Shown here piece by piece: positions 63,049 to 64,000 of a DNA stretch of 64,000 nt; the stretch's first letter is position 1, and the number at the start of each line of letters is the position of its first letter. The notes beneath the pieces were generated by a model, which was not told the DNA's origin, did no database searches, and worked only from the letters and a program-made list of their open reading frames with translations. A program made the translations under genes and the position numbers. The DNA comes from RGIG4608 sp045637205 (GTDB taxonomy: Bacteria; Bacillota; Clostridia; Oscillospirales; CAG-272): assembly GCA_045637205.1 (NCBI GenBank), contig JAZTYY010000082.1:1-64000 (forward strand), in the 5' to 3' direction.

Positions 63049-64000
63049 TTATACAGTAGTGGGCATTTCGGGCTCGCTGAAGTGCTTACCGTAGTACGCG
63101 TTGAGGTACATCTGCTTAATTTCACTCATAAGGGGATAACGGGGGTTAGCGCCTGTGCACTGGTCATCAAATGCCTGCTCAACCATGTCGTCAAGACGGT
63201 TAAGGAAGTCCTCTTCGTCAATGCCGTAGTCCTTGATTGTTTCTTTGATACCAACCTTTGCCTTAAGCTCATTGATCTTTGCGATAAGACCTTCAAGCTT
63301 TTCTTCATCAGTATTGCCCTTAACACCAAGATAATCAGCAATTTCAGCATATCTTGCAAGTGTGTGAGGGTGGTCGTACTGTGAGAATGTACCCATTTTA
63401 ACGGGAGCTTCGGCGGCATTGAAGCGAATAACCTCTTCAATCATAAGCGCGTTAGCAACACCGTGGGGAAGGTGGTGGAAAGCACCGAGCTTGTGAGCCA
63501 TTGAGTGACAAATTCCAAGGAATGCATTTGCGAATGCCATACCTGCCATTGTGGCAGCATTTGCCATCTTTTCACGAGCTACAACGTCAGTCTGACCGTT
63601 TTCATATGCTCTGGGAAGGTATTCAAATACCATCTTGAGTGAACGAAGTGCAAGTGAATCTGTATAATCAGTTGCAAGCATAGCAGCGTATGCTTCAACT
63701 GCGTGAGTTACTGCGTCAATACCTGATGCAGCTGTAAGTCCACGGGGTGCTGACATATGGAAATCGGTATCAATGATTGCCATATTGGGAAGAAGCTCAT
63801 AGTCAGCAAGAGGATACTTAACACCTGTCTTTTCATCAGTAATAACTGCGAAGGGAGTTACTTCAGAGCCGGTACCTGCGGAGGTAGGAACTGCGATAAA
63901 GTATGCCTTTTCACCCATCTTGGGGAATGTATAAACTCTTTTACGGATATCGATAAATCTCATTGCCATATCCATAAAGTCAGCTTCGGGATGTTCATAA
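63049..64000 (-). CDS. adhE: Bifunctional aldehyde/alcohol dehydrogenase AdhE, C-terminal part
   Basis: The frame is open to the right edge of the window, and the codons before the first ATG continue the conserved sequence (YEHPEADFMDMAMRFIDIRKR), so the gene begins outside. What is present is the iron-containing alcohol dehydrogenase domain: STSAGTGSEVTPFAVITDE, and the iron ligands in GIDAVTHAVEAY, FANAFLGICHSMAHKLGAFHHLPHG. The C-terminus GANPRYPLMSEIKQMYLNAYYG is typical of AdhE rather than of a stand-alone dehydrogenase. AdhE reduces acetyl-CoA through acetaldehyde to ethanol, regenerating NAD+ in fermentation. Confidence 0.94.
   Translation of the reverse strand, partial: YEHPEADFMDMAMRFIDIRKRVYTFPKMGEKAYFIAVPTSAGTGSEVTPFAVITDEKTGVKYPLADYELLPNMAIIDTDFHMSAPRGLTAASGIDAVTHAVEAYAAMLATDYTDSLALRSLKMVFEYLPRAYENGQTDVVAREKMANAATMAGMAFANAFLGICHSMAHKLGAFHHLPHGVANALMIEEVIRFNAAEAPVKMGTFSQYDHPHTLARYAEIADYLGVKGNTDEEKLEGLIAKINELKAKVGIKETIKDYGIDEEDFLNRLDDMVEQAFDDQCTGANPRYPLMSEIKQMYLNAYYGKHFSEPEMPTTV

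Overview
This window looks like chromosomal DNA of a spore-forming, low-GC Clostridia, probably a gut lineage. The evidence is a large Firmicutes-type SRP RNA ahead of dnaX-ybaB-recR, an alpha/beta-type small acid-soluble spore protein (SASP), an alanine T-box on alaS, WhiA, a PdaA-like deacetylase and several very large repeat-rich surface proteins typical of uncultured gut Clostridia. No rRNA, tRNA or CRISPR array was seen.

Layout. 1-3.4 kb: intergenic repeat, SRP RNA, then dnaX-ybaB-recR. 3.4-7.2 kb: a lipoprotein, then a leftward operon of two membrane proteins plus an OmpR-type two-component system. 7.4-15.4 kb: a PdaA-like deacetylase, then a leftward housekeeping operon (coaE, lytic transglycosylase, M18 aminopeptidase, prfA, sua5, topoisomerase subunit A, a 42-aa membrane protein). 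15.5-21.7 kb: HAD phosphatase, murB, whiA, dnaE. 21.7-27.9 kb: a glycosyltransferase, a regulator with two HTH domains preceded by two matching palindromes, and a 1106-aa Cys-rich secreted protein. 28-31.7 kb: galK, walJ-like, rlmH, a GNAT and a nitroreductase joined by a suspicious frame change.

31.8-43.5 kb is the most interesting block: a SipW/TasA-type extracellular-matrix locus. A TetR regulator is followed by a SipW signal peptidase, a structured leader, a TasA-like major protein, a second TasA-like protein carrying a cytoplasmic tail that resembles ribosomal protein uL15, a second SipW, two more TasA/camelysin-like proteins, and a 1999-aa beta-helix surface protein. The regulator's leader contains a six-copy GTACA pentanucleotide tract. 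I infer that the two SipW enzymes process the TasA-like precursors and that the giant protein is an adhesin or scaffold of the same matrix.

43.6-56.3 kb: GNAT, rhodanese lipoprotein, SASP, then a 3086-aa BspA-like leucine-rich-repeat protein and a decayed phage tail gene. This last stretch lies between two nearly identical direct repeats made of the SASP start and its upstream leader, so it resembles a removable cassette. A zinc-ribbon membrane protein follows. 56.3-64 kb: T-box and alaS, a small P-loop kinase, prfC, a repeat-rich intergenic stretch, a phosphotransferase, and the C-terminal part of adhE running off the window.

All calls come from reading sequence, motifs and spacing; no database search was run.
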